From Coneutiohabitans sp964457925 (GTDB taxonomy: Bacteria; Zhuqueibacterota; Zhuqueibacteria; Zhuqueibacterales; Zhuqueibacteraceae): a stretch of 64,000 nt of DNA. Position numbers and translations under genes: made by a program. The stretch covers positions 558,001 through 622,000 of the forward strand of contig CAYWGH010000001.1 in the NCBI GenBank assembly GCA_964457925.1, written 5' to 3'. Below are positions 15,413 to 23,633 of this stretch, piece after piece. Positions within the stretch are counted from its first letter, which is position 1, and each line of letters opens with the position of its first letter. The notes beneath the pieces were generated by a model. That model saw nothing but the letters and a program-made list of their open reading frames with translations, did not search any database and was not told the DNA's origin.

Positions 15413-18397
15413 ATGGAAACGAGACCGGCCCGCATTTTCGCGATAATCACTCTCAGTCTGGCCCTCTTGCACGGCGCGGGGCAAACCCAACCCGGCTATC
15501 AATTCGGCCAAAACAAAGTTCAGTACAAAAATTTCAAATGGCGGGTGTTGCGCACCGCGCATTTCGAGGTGCATTACTATCCCGAGGCCGCTGAGGCCGC
15601 GCAAGATGCGGCGCGCATGGCCGAGCGCGGCTATGATTATCTCAGCGATGCGCTCGATCATCAAATCCAGAGCCGCATTCCGCTGGTGCTGTATGCCTCC
15701 CTCAATGATTTTCAGCAAACCAATGTGGTCGACGGCTTGATCGGCGACGGCACGCGCGGCGTGACGGAGAGTTTGAAGAATCGCGTTGTGCTGCCCATCA
15801 CCGGCTCGTATCGCGAATTCAATCATGTGCTGGTGCACGAGCTGGTGCATGTGTTTCAATTCGACATCATGAAAAATCATGCGAAAGGCGGACTGGGCAG
15901 TTTCGATCCGCCGCTGTGGTTTGTCGAAGGCATGGCCGAGTATCTTTCCATTGGCATGGATAACGTCACGCGCATGTGGGTGCGCGACGGCTTGCTGTAC
16001 GACGAATTGCTCAAGGTCGAGCAGCTCAACAACACGTTCGATATTCGCGTTTATCGTCTGGGCGAATCGTTGTGGAACTACGTCGGCGAGACGCACGGCA
16101 AGCCAAAAGTCGGCGCGATTTTCAAAGCGGCGGTGCGGCTCAACGATATCGAAAAGGCCTTCAAAGAACAAATCGATCTCGATTTCAAATCGTTGACTCT
16201 CACCTGGCATGATTTTGCGCGCAAGCAGGTGCTGCCGGCGGATAGCACGCTGCCCGCGCCCTCACAAATCGCGCAGCAGCTTACCAAGCGCGAAGGCTAT
16301 TATCATCGCATGAACCTCGTGCCGGCAGTGAGTCCCGACGGCAAGCAGATCGTTTACGTCGCCAACAAGAATCTTTCGGACGAGTTGTATTTGCTCACGG
16401 AGAATTCAGATGGCAGTTTCGATGATCGCCGTTTGATCAAAGGCGGCCAAAGCCGGGATTTTGAAACTCTGCGCTTCTTCGACACCTCGATCAGTTGGTC
16501 GCGCGACGGGGAGCGCATCGCCTTCGTTTCCAAGTCGAACAAAGACGATGCGATTTATGTGATGAATCCGCACACCGGCGAAATCAATCATCGTCTGGTT
16601 TTTGAGGAGTTGAACGGCCTGCTCTCGCCGAGCTTTTCACCGCAGGGCGATCATCTCGTGTTTGTCGGCATTCGCGGCGGCCGCTCGGATTTGTACATCG
16701 TCAATCTCGGCAACGGCAAATTGCAACGCTTGACCAACGACATCTATGCGGAGAAGCATCCGCAATGGTCGCCGGACGGAAACACCATCGTGTTTGCGAC
16801 CGATCGCGCCAACGACACGCAGATCGAAACTCTGCTCTTCGGAGAATATGAGTTGGCCCTGTATGCGCTGACGAGCGGAGCGATTGAGGTGATTACCGAG
16901 CTGCATGGCAACGCCATCAATCCGCAGTGGTCGCCGGAGGGCAATGCAATTGCGTTCGTGTCAGATCATCAAGGCATTGCCAATGTTTATCGCCTCGATT
17001 TGGCGAGCAAAGAGATTGTTCCGGTGACAATGTTGCGCAACGGCGTGGCCGGCATTACCGAATCGACGCCGGCGATGAGCTGGTCCGCGGATGGCCGTGC
17101 GCTGGTTTTTTCTGCGTTCGAGAAAGCCGGCTGGCATTTGTATCGCATGGAAATGCCGGCTTCTTCTGTGATGGCCGCTGCGCGAGAAAATGTGAATGGA
17201 ATAATCGCCAACGCGGCGTCGGACTCCTTTGCGGAATCATCTTCAACGAAGACGGTACAAGCTTCGGAAGCTGCATGGGTCCCGGCGAATGTTGATCCCA
17301 ACACGTTCTTCACGAATTACACCCTTGCCGATGAAGATTCGATTGAGAAGCGCAACTACAGCAGCATGCCGAAATTCACCGCAGCCGCGATTGGCGCGAG
17401 TTTTGGCGGTTATTTCGGCACGGTGGGCGGCGCGCAATTTCTCTTCAGCGATGTGATGAATCATCACAATCTGATTCTCGCGGCGAATCTGCGGAGCGAT
17501 CTCAGCATGACGGATGTGGGGGTGACGTATTTCAATCAAGCCCGCCGGTTGAATTGGGGCTTTGAGGCGTTTCAGCTCAACGATGCCTACGGCGCTTTTT
17601 ATACCTCGACTGCGGCCGGCTTTGTGACGCAAACCTATCGCGGCTTCAATGCGTTCACGTTCTTCCCGTTCAGCCGCTTTTCGCGATTGGAATTGAGTGC
17701 CGGCGCGACGTTTGTGAGCGCAAATTTGATTGTCGATCGCATCGACTTCAATCGCGGCGAGATTCGCCGGGACGAGTCGAGTCTTGGCAGCGCCGTTTTC
17801 GGCCAGGTGGGCGCGGCCTATGTTTTCGACAACACGGTTTACGGTCCGCTCGGCCCCTTCAACGGCGTACGCAGCCGCTTTGAAGTGCAGCGCACGACGA
17901 ATGATTTGAAGTTCACGACTTTGGTGGGAGATTATCGCCGCTATTTCAACGTGAAGCAACGCTCGGTGATTGCCGCGCGCGTGCTCGCCGGCGGCAGTTT
18001 TGATCGCGATGCGCAAATCTTTCAAATCGGCGGGCCGTACACGTTTCGCGGCGCGGATTACGGCGAATTGGTGGGAACGAAATTCGTCGCGGCAAATTTG
18101 GAATACCGGTTTCCGCTGTTTCCGTTCCTGCCGCCCTCGGCGGATTTCTTGAGCGCGGCAACATTCGCGGATTTTGCGGGCGCGTGGGGATTGGAGGTGC
18201 CCGGTTTGGTGAAGGAAACGTTTCAGCCGTTTTCAACGCAGGGCGGGTTTCATTTGCAGGATTTGCGCGGCGCCATCGGCGTGGGCGCGCGCTTGAATCT
18301 CGGCTACTTTATGTTGAAATATGACGTGGCGTGGCCCACGGACTTGCGTGAGATCAGCAAGCCGAGGTATCAGTTCTCGCTCGGCACGGACTTTTGA
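15413..18397 (+). CDS. Peptidase MA-like / WD40-like propeller / outer-membrane barrel protein
   Basis: 994 residues. The ATG at 15413 has GAAGGAG 6 bases upstream and gives a signal peptide (IITLSLALLHGAGQ). Residues 30-280 form a gluzincin-type metalloprotease domain: HELVH at 142-146 supplies two zinc His and the catalytic Glu, and FVEGMAEYLS near 172 supplies the third ligand. Residues 290-600 hold TolB/WD40-like blades (SPDGKQIVYVAN, SWSRDGERIAFVSK, SPSFSPQGDHLVFVG, PQWSPDGNTIVFATD, PQWSPEGNAIAFVSD, MSWSADGRALVFSA). From about 670 to the terminal Phe is a BamA/surface-antigen-like beta-barrel with GGPYTFRGADYGELVGTKF and NLEYRFPLFPF. Thus a protease and propeller displayed on an outer-membrane barrel; the substrate is unknown. 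A terminator follows at once. Confidence 0.85.
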   Translation: METRPARIFAIITLSLALLHGAGQTQPGYQFGQNKVQYKNFKWRVLRTAHFEVHYYPEAAEAAQDAARMAERGYDYLSDALDHQIQSRIPLVLYASLNDFQQTNVVDGLIGDGTRGVTESLKNRVVLPITGSYREFNHVLVHELVHVFQFDIMKNHAKGGLGSFDPPLWFVEGMAEYLSIGMDNVTRMWVRDGLLYDELLKVEQLNNTFDIRVYRLGESLWNYVGETHGKPKVGAIFKAAVRLNDIEKAFKEQIDLDFKSLTLTWHDFARKQVLPADSTLPAPSQIAQQLTKREGYYHRMNLVPAVSPDGKQIVYVANKNLSDELYLLTENSDGSFDDRRLIKGGQSRDFETLRFFDTSISWSRDGERIAFVSKSNKDDAIYVMNPHTGEINHRLVFEELNGLLSPSFSPQGDHLVFVGIRGGRSDLYIVNLGNGKLQRLTNDIYAEKHPQWSPDGNTIVFATDRANDTQIETLLFGEYELALYALTSGAIEVITELHGNAINPQWSPEGNAIAFVSDHQGIANVYRLDLASKEIVPVTMLRNGVAGITESTPAMSWSADGRALVFSAFEKAGWHLYRMEMPASSVMAAARENVNGIIANAASDSFAESSSTKTVQASEAAWVPANVDPNTFFTNYTLADEDSIEKRNYSSMPKFTAAAIGASFGGYFGTVGGAQFLFSDVMNHHNLILAANLRSDLSMTDVGVTYFNQARRLNWGFEAFQLNDAYGAFYTSTAAGFVTQTYRGFNAFTFFPFSRFSRLELSAGATFVSANLIVDRIDFNRGEIRRDESSLGSAVFGQVGAAYVFDNTVYGPLGPFNGVRSRFEVQRTTNDLKFTTLVGDYRRYFNVKQRSVIAARVLAGGSFDRDAQIFQIGGPYTFRGADYGELVGTKFVAANLEYRFPLFPFLPPSADFLSAATFADFAGAWGLEVPGLVKETFQPFSTQGGFHLQDLRGAIGVGARLNLGYFMLKYDVAWPTDLREISKPRYQFSLGTDF

Positions 18398-18429
18398 GTT
18401 TTGCCTTCCTCCTCCTCCTCAGGTGACGA

Positions 18430-18463
18430 GCCGAGGGATCAGGAATGATCTCTCGGCTTTTTT
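18430..18463 (+). terminator. Rho-independent terminator after the peptidase-barrel gene
   Basis: 12-base arms (GCCGAGGGATCA, 18430-18441; TGATCTCTCGGC, 18446-18457; one G-T pair) with a GGAA loop and six T. It ends 4 bases before the stop of the convergent CopG-like gene. Confidence 0.85.
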
Positions 18464-18467
18464 GTTG

Positions 18468-18761
18468 TTAGTTCGATAAATGCAACCGTTCTCGTATCTT
18501 TTCCCGCAGCCAATTCTGCACAAGCAATTCGGGAGAAACACCCTCCTGCGCGGCGATCCGGCGGATCTGTTGGCTCATCTGCTTCTTGAGTGATACGCTT
18601 TCAATCGGATAGCCTTGTGCGTCAATGACGAGAACTTGCAGATTCGGCGAAACCGAGAATTTCACTGACTTGGCATATAAATCAGCGATGGAATGTGTGT
18701 CAAGCCATTCACTTGCCGCCTTGTAGCTGCCAAAATTGGGCAGGCTTTTACGCTTTGGCAT
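18468..18761 (-). CDS. CopG-family (BrnA-like) antitoxin without a visible toxin
   Basis: 97 residues from the ATG at 18761 (GAAAGAAGACGAT upstream). The start MPKRKSLPNFGSYKAASEWL followed by DTHSIADL is the N-terminal signature of CopG-type antitoxins that pair with BrnT-like toxins; the C-terminal part, VSLKKQMSQQIRRIAAQEGVSPELLVQNWLREKI, resembles the ribbon-helix-helix. Such antitoxins usually follow a toxin gene on the same strand; upstream (18762-19052) I find no BrnT-like frame, only about 290 bases with nothing recognisable. Probably a solitary antitoxin or a relic acting as a stand-alone regulator. Confidence 0.7.
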   Translation of the reverse strand: MPKRKSLPNFGSYKAASEWLDTHSIADLYAKSVKFSVSPNLQVLVIDAQGYPIESVSLKKQMSQQIRRIAAQEGVSPELLVQNWLREKIRERLHLSN

Positions 18762-19052
18762 ATCGTCTTCTTTCTTTATTTTGGGGCGAATTTTTGCGGG
18801 ACAACCACGCGGTTGATCTGCATCGTTTCCCCAAATTTTCAACCCCAAATTTGGGATTACTCGGCAGGAAAACAATCAGTTTTTGATTGATTATAGTCAG
18901 GACGATGTTTAGTTTGCCCGTTGGTTTATGTCAGATCAACAGAAACCGATATTGGTAGGCGCGTCGGCGGCTTTGGACTTCATAACGCAATCATCAAGCT
19001 CAAACCAAGAGCGGTGCAACAGCGTTTTAAGCCACGGCTGATCACTGTGCCT

Positions 19053-19316
19053 TCACTCATATTCCAATTCATTGCGCAGCGTGAGGCGCAGGCTTTCGTC
19101 GTCAATGTTTATGAAAATCACATTGGGGCGGCAGCAGACGGCGCAGTCTTCGACATATTCCTGCTCGAAGCCGGCGGAGGGATCGACTTGTGTTGTATTC
19201 GCCTCGCTGCAACGGGCGCAATACCAGGTCACGGGATTCAACTGCCCGGGTTTTGCCAGCAAACCTTCTTCTTCGTTGATGAAGTCTTCAAAATCGTCAT
19301 CATCGAAATCCGGCAT
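19053..19316 (-). CDS. CPXCG-motif cysteine-rich protein
   Basis: 87 residues, with GAGGAGGCGTT before the ATG at 19316. An acidic N-terminus precedes a zinc-ribbon-like domain: WYCARC, then VDPSAGFEQEYVEDCAVCC RPN, the two Cys pairs typical of the small 'CPXCG motif-containing cysteine-rich protein' family. Here the first pair reads CARC instead of CPYC. Function of the family is unknown. It is divergent from the sugar-dehydrogenase-like gene, 45 bases away. Confidence 0.85.
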   Translation of the reverse strand: MPDFDDDDFEDFINEEEGLLAKPGQLNPVTWYCARCSEANTTQVDPSAGFEQEYVEDCAVCCRPNVIFINIDDESLRLTLRNELEYE

Positions 19317-19361
19317 AACGCCTCCTCTAAATTTATCCGAAAATAGAGAACCTCTGCGTCA

Positions 19362-20564
19362 ATGGCAATCATCCGAATAATCTCTATAGCCGCGATTTCC
19401 CTGCTTTTTTGGGCCTGCCCGCAAACAGGCAATTTCACCACTGACAGCGGCAATCCTTCCGAAAATATTTTCAACCGCTTCACCACGCGGACAATACTGG
19501 CATCAAATCGCCTGCCGCCGCTCACAACGCGCATCAAGTTTTTGCCCAACTCCTCGGAATTTGTCGTGTTGGGCAAGGCCGGCGAGGTTTATCATTTTGA
19601 ATTATCCGGAGATTCTGCCAGATTTCTCGGGTCATTTGTCGTGCCGGAGGTTGCGCCCGCGCCGGGAGAGATTGGCCTGACCGATGCAGCCTTCGATCCG
19701 CAATTCGCCGCGAACGGTTTTGTTTATTTTTGCTTCAGCTCCGGCGATAATCGCTGGAACCGCATTGCGCGCATGCAATGGTCAAACAACTATCAGGCCA
19801 TTGTACATTCCACCACGATCATTCTGAACGTCGATCGCGTTGCGCCGGGCCGTGCTTGGCACGGCATCTATTCTCTGGAATTCGGTACGGATGGATATTT
19901 GTACACAGTTTTGGGCGACGCCACCCAGGCGCAATTCGCGCAAGATTCAAATTCTTTACTGGGCAAATTGATTCGAATTGCTCCTGCTGCCGGCGGCGGT
20001 TATACGATTCCGACGGACAATCCTTACACAAATGATCCCGGTGTGCGAGATGAAATTGCCGCAATTGGCTTTCGCAGCCCGTTGCGGTTGATTACCTGGC
20101 GCGGCAAAATTTTGATTTCGGATGTCGGCTCCAATCAATTCGAGGAAATTAATTTTTACAGCGGCGGCCCGGCCAACTTCGGCTGGCCGGAGTGTGAGGG
20201 CGTGTGCAGCCGGCCGGGCTTGCGCAATCCCATTTTGGCAATCGGCCATCGCGACCCCACTTATCAAAATGAAGATCCGGAAGCCATCGGTGAATTGCGC
20301 CATTCGTTGTCGTTGGGCATCGTGTATGAAATGCCGGGTGATGATCCGTACAACGATCTGCTCGAGGGCAGGCTGCTGTTCAACGATGTTTTTCTCGGCT
20401 ATGTTCGTGCTGCGAGAATTTCGGAGACGGGCGAACTTTCCGACAATAAACACATTTTTCATCTTGCCGGTGTGACGAGCATGGCAACCGGCCCGGACGG
20501 TTATATTTACGGCTCGACAATTTTCACGCCTGAAATTTTTCGCGTCGAATTGAAAAGATTGTAG
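19362..20564 (+). CDS. GSDH-family (glucose/sorbosone dehydrogenase-like) lipoprotein
   Basis: 400 residues. The N-terminus ends in the lipobox LLFWAC (Cys19), so the protein should be lipid-anchored outside the inner membrane. The six-bladed propeller motifs of PQQ-dependent sugar dehydrogenases follow: GEIGLTDAAFDPQF..GFVYFCFS, GIYSLEFGTDGYLYTVLGD, LLGKLIRI, IAAIGFRSPLRL, ISDVGSNQFEEINF and NFGWPECEG. Family members oxidise aldoses with PQQ or have related hedgehog-binding-like roles; no PQQ synthesis genes are here, so the cofactor and substrate are uncertain. Length fits the family. Confidence 0.85.
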   Translation: MAIIRIISIAAISLLFWACPQTGNFTTDSGNPSENIFNRFTTRTILASNRLPPLTTRIKFLPNSSEFVVLGKAGEVYHFELSGDSARFLGSFVVPEVAPAPGEIGLTDAAFDPQFAANGFVYFCFSSGDNRWNRIARMQWSNNYQAIVHSTTIILNVDRVAPGRAWHGIYSLEFGTDGYLYTVLGDATQAQFAQDSNSLLGKLIRIAPAAGGGYTIPTDNPYTNDPGVRDEIAAIGFRSPLRLITWRGKILISDVGSNQFEEINFYSGGPANFGWPECEGVCSRPGLRNPILAIGHRDPTYQNEDPEAIGELRHSLSLGIVYEMPGDDPYNDLLEGRLLFNDVFLGYVRAARISETGELSDNKHIFHLAGVTSMATGPDGYIYGSTIFTPEIFRVELKRL

Positions 20565-20727
20565 CGAACGTAAATTTTAAAACTTGTTATAACCCGCTCC
20601 AACTGCCTAAAGCTGTTGGATTTGCGTCCATTTGCTTTCGAGAAAAGCCTTGACTCTTGCGGGCTTTTCTTTTAAATTGGCCGTACTTTATAGTGTTAAA
20701 TCAGCGAAAAGCTCGCCTGGTGAGAAT

Positions 20728-21240
20728 ATGGGTAGTTTGAACCGACATGTGCTCATTCTGAATCAGAACTATGAGCCAATGAGTGTGATCACCGCAAAGA
20801 AGGCGATTGTTCTGATCGTTTTGGGCAAAGCTGAAATCATCGAGCGCCATCCGCGCTGGGAAGTGCGCTCGGTGCGAACGTCGCTGCCGTTTCCCAGTAT
20901 CGTGCGGCTGGTGACGTACATTCACATTCCGCGCAAACGCGTAATTTTGTCGCGTAAGAATATTATTAAACGCGACAGCAACCGTTGCCAGTATTGCGGC
21001 ACCTCACAGCGTCCGCTCACCGTGGATCACGTGTTGCCGAAGAATCGCGGCGGCGAAGATTCGTGGGAAAATCTCGTGTGCGCGTGCGTGTATTGCAACA
21101 ATCGCAAGGGCAATCGCACGCCGGAAGAGGCGCGCATGCCGCTGCACCGCAAACCGCAGAGGCCCAATCAGCTCTACTTTATCCAGCATTTTATCGGCAT
21201 TGGCGATGAGCGTTGGAAGCCCTACCTCTTCATGAATTAG
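20728..21240 (+). CDS. HNH endonuclease family protein
   Basis: 170 residues from the ATG at 20728 (GGTGAG 6 bases upstream). The N-terminus LILNQNYEPMSVITAKKAIVLIVLGKAE is the conserved lead of a widespread chromosomal HNH family. The HNH core is complete: CQYCG, LTVDHVLPKNRGG, SWENLVCACVYCNNRKG; the two Cys pairs bind zinc and DH gives the catalytic His. These single-copy proteins are common in bacterial chromosomes without restriction partners; the cellular role is unknown. It lies alone, with about 160 bases upstream without a clear promoter. Confidence 0.9.
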   Translation: MGSLNRHVLILNQNYEPMSVITAKKAIVLIVLGKAEIIERHPRWEVRSVRTSLPFPSIVRLVTYIHIPRKRVILSRKNIIKRDSNRCQYCGTSQRPLTVDHVLPKNRGGEDSWENLVCACVYCNNRKGNRTPEEARMPLHRKPQRPNQLYFIQHFIGIGDERWKPYLFMN

Positions 21241-21415
21241 GGCTTTTTCTTTGTCACCTCATAATGGCGTTGCACGCTGAAACAAGAGTCGATTGAGATT
21301 TGGTGCAGGCGTCCTCGGCTTGGTTGCTGGGTTTTCGTCAAGTGCGAGGCGCTTTTTATTTTGGGGTAAAAAGCTGGAGTGGTTCACCAGTGTGATGAAA
21401 TTCACTCAGTAATTT

Positions 21416-21616
21416 TTGGCGACGCAGAGTCGCGTCATTATTAAGAATGAATGGATTCAGTACCTCATCGATCACCCATTAAAAGAAGAAAGTCAACCTG
21501 ACGGCAGAATCAGAAAATGGACGAGTATCGCCGAAATGAACAATCGCGTGCTTCGCGTTGTTCTTCTCGATGATGGGGAAACGGTGCACCATGTTTTTTT
21601 CGATCGTTCATTCTAG
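21416..21616 (+). CDS. Small DUF4258-like protein, partner of a DUF2283 gene
   Basis: 66 residues from a TTG at 21416; an in-frame stop lies two codons earlier and no ribosome site is visible, so the start is doubtful. The protein IKNEWIQYLIDHP..EESQPDGRIRKW..I.EMNNRVLRVVLLDDGETVHHVFFDRSF matches the small family often encoded beside DUF2283 proteins and having a RelE/BrnT-like look. Its partner 8 bases downstream is frameshifted. The pair may therefore be dead or on the way out. The 175 bases upstream (21241-21415) hold nothing recognisable. Confidence 0.55.
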   Translation: MATQSRVIIKNEWIQYLIDHPLKEESQPDGRIRKWTSIAEMNNRVLRVVLLDDGETVHHVFFDRSF

Positions 21617-21624
21617 GTATAAGC

Positions 21625-21827
21625 ATGCGGGTACAATACTTTCGCGATACCGATACATTGTTTTTAGCAATAATGAAGTCGTCGAGACAACGGATTTTGA
21701 TGAGAACACGATGGTCGACTTGGATAAGGACGGCCATTGGGTGAGTATGACGCTCGAACATGCCAAAGAACGCACGGATGTTGCCAATTTTACTTATCAA
21801 CAAGTTGCCGTTTTAAAAGCAGCTTAA
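21625..21827 (+). pseudogene. Frameshifted DUF2283 gene
   Basis: The ATG at 21625 opens MRVQYFRDTDTLF, the typical start of DUF2283 proteins, but the frame is lost near 21655-21665; the rest of the domain (VFSNNEVVETTDFDENTMVDLDKDG, then VSMTLEHAKERTDVANFTYQQV) continues in another frame to 21827. The expected DTDTLYIVFS would need a few more bases around GATACATTGTTTTTAGC; loss of one copy of a short ACATTGT repeat would explain it. Either a real inactivating deletion or an assembly error. DUF2283 proteins are small and of unknown function, often paired with the kind of gene just upstream. Confidence 0.7.
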
Positions 21828-21866
21828 AACCAGCACAATAGAAACTGTCGGATTCACTGTTACGAG

Positions 21867-22880
21867 ATGACGAAGAAACGCATCCTCAGCGGCATGCGCC
21901 CGACCGGCAAGCTGCACATCGGCCACTATGTCGGCGCACTGGAAAATTGGGTCGAGCTGCAAAACACCTATCAAAACTTCCACTTGATTGCCGATTATCA
22001 TTCGCTCACCACCAGCCTGGATACCTCGCAACTTTATCATAATACTATCGACATGGTGATCGATTGGCTGGCTGCCGGCATTGATCCCGCGCACAGCCCG
22101 ATTTTTCGCCAATCGCAAATCAAGGAACATGCCGAGTTGTATTTGATTTTCAGCATGTTGATCACCAAGGAACGTCTTGAACGCAATCCCGCCGTGAAAG
22201 AGCAGGCGCGAGATTTGAATCTTGAGACATTGGTTTATGGCCATCTCGGCTATCCCGTGTTGCAAGCCGCCGATATTTTGCTGTACAAGGGCGATGCCGT
22301 GCCAGTGGGGGAGGATCAGGCGCCGCATGTGGAAATCACGCGCGAGATCGCGCGCAAGTTCAACAGCCAGTATGGCCCAGTTTTTCCCGAGCCGGAATTG
22401 AAGCTCACCAAGTTTGCGCGCTTGCCCGGCCTCGATGGGCAGGCGAAGATGAGCAAGTCGCTTGGGAATACCATTGCGCTATCGGATGCTCCCGAACAAA
22501 TTCAAGCGCAGATGCGCAAGGCGGTGACGGATCCGCAGAAGATTCGCCGCGGCGATCCGGGCCGGCCGGATATTTGTTTGGTGTTCACCTACCACAACAA
22601 ATTCAATCCCGCCGAAGTCGGCGAGATTCGCGCGGGGTGCGAAAGCGGCCAACTCGGCTGTGTCGAGTGCAAGAATCGTTGCGCCGCGCGCATCGCGGAA
22701 TTCCTTGCGCCCATGCGGGAAAAACGGAATTATTATGAGAATCATCTGGGAGAAGTGAAGGATATTCTCGCGGACGGAGAGAAGCGCGCGCAGCGCGAAG
22801 CCCGAAAGACCATGGCGGAAGTACGCCACGCCATGCAGTTGGGGGAGTTGGCAGCCGCGCCGCCAGGCGCTCACAATTGA
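21867..22880 (+). CDS. trpS: Tryptophanyl-tRNA synthetase
   Basis: 337 residues, the normal length for this class I synthetase. The signature HIGH-type motif is LHIGHYVGAL near residue 17 and the KMSKS loop is AKMSKSLGN near 195. GMRPTGKLHIGHY at the N-terminus, ADYHSLT and PVGEDQAPHVE are further tryptophan-type blocks. It charges tRNA-Trp with tryptophan in the cytoplasm. It starts the housekeeping cluster: scpA begins 36 bases after its stop. It ends with a lysine/arginine-rich helix, usual for the family. Confidence 0.97.
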   Translation: MTKKRILSGMRPTGKLHIGHYVGALENWVELQNTYQNFHLIADYHSLTTSLDTSQLYHNTIDMVIDWLAAGIDPAHSPIFRQSQIKEHAELYLIFSMLITKERLERNPAVKEQARDLNLETLVYGHLGYPVLQAADILLYKGDAVPVGEDQAPHVEITREIARKFNSQYGPVFPEPELKLTKFARLPGLDGQAKMSKSLGNTIALSDAPEQIQAQMRKAVTDPQKIRRGDPGRPDICLVFTYHNKFNPAEVGEIRAGCESGQLGCVECKNRCAARIAEFLAPMREKRNYYENHLGEVKDILADGEKRAQREARKTMAEVRHAMQLGELAAAPPGAHN

Positions 22881-22889
22881 AATCATTTA

Positions 22890-22905
22890 AGCCCCCAAAG
22901 GGGCT
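22890..22905 (+). repeat. GC-rich hairpin just before scpA
   Basis: AGCCCC (22890-22895) and GGGGCT (22900-22905) with a CAAA loop, followed by TATAAAC and the scpA ATG at 22917. The GGGG of the 3' arm is also the only purine-rich stretch that could act as a ribosome site, so pairing could limit scpA translation. It looks like a relative of the ACTCC/GGAGT hairpins at 4.6 kb. Confidence 0.4.
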
Positions 22906-22916
22906 GCTATAAACTT

Positions 22917-23633
22917 ATGGCATATCGCGTTAAACTGAACACTTTCGAAGGGCCGCTGGATTTGCTGCTCTTCCTCATTCGCAAAGAAGAAGTCGATATC
23001 TACGATATTCCCATTGCCGACATCACGCGGCAGTTTTTGGAGTATGTCGAAATTTTGCAGATGCTCGATCTGGAAAGCGCCGGCGATTTCATTCTTATGG
23101 CAGCGACGCTGATTCGCATCAAAGCACAATTATTGCTGCCCAAGAATCCGGAAGAGGGCGAAGAGGAGGAAGAAGACCCGCGCGATGAATTGGTGCGGCG
23201 GTTGCTCGAATATCAGCAATTCAAAGATCTGGCTTCGCGCATGGTCGAACTCGAAGTGCGGGAACGTGATTTTTACTCGCGCAGCTATTTTGATTATGAA
23301 TTCGTCAAAGATCAATCCGATTTCTTGGAGAATGCCGTCGAAGTTTCGTTGTTCGATTTGATCAACGCCTTTAAAAACGTGCTGCTGCGCGTGCCGCGCG
23401 AAACGCCGCATACCGTCGAACAGCTTCCGGTCACCATCGATGATCAAATCGACTATGTTTTGCAGGAATTGGCCGTGCATCAACAATTGTTGTTCATGAG
23501 CTTGCTCGAACGAATGCCGAGCAAGATTTATATGATCGTCACCTTCATTGCCCTGCTCGAAATGATGCGCCGGGGCTTGGTAGTGGCGACGCAATCGACA
23601 CCCTTCGGTGAAATTTGGCTCAAAAGGATTTGA
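22917..23633 (+). CDS. scpA: Segregation and condensation protein A
   Basis: 238 residues. The kleisin N-terminus YRVKLNTFEGPLDLLLFLIRKEEVDIYDIPIADITRQFLEYV is unmistakable, followed by LESAGDFILMAATLIRIKAQLLLP and a C-terminal winged helix (LFMSLLERMPSKIYMIVTFIALLEMMRRGLV) that binds SMC. A central acidic run (EEGEEEEEDPRDE) is usual. ScpA bridges the SMC heads in bacterial condensin with ScpB. Its stop TGA shares a base with the scpB start (TGATG), so the two subunits are translated in tandem. Confidence 0.97.
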   Translation: MAYRVKLNTFEGPLDLLLFLIRKEEVDIYDIPIADITRQFLEYVEILQMLDLESAGDFILMAATLIRIKAQLLLPKNPEEGEEEEEDPRDELVRRLLEYQQFKDLASRMVELEVRERDFYSRSYFDYEFVKDQSDFLENAVEVSLFDLINAFKNVLLRVPRETPHTVEQLPVTIDDQIDYVLQELAVHQQLLFMSLLERMPSKIYMIVTFIALLEMMRRGLVVATQSTPFGEIWLKRI

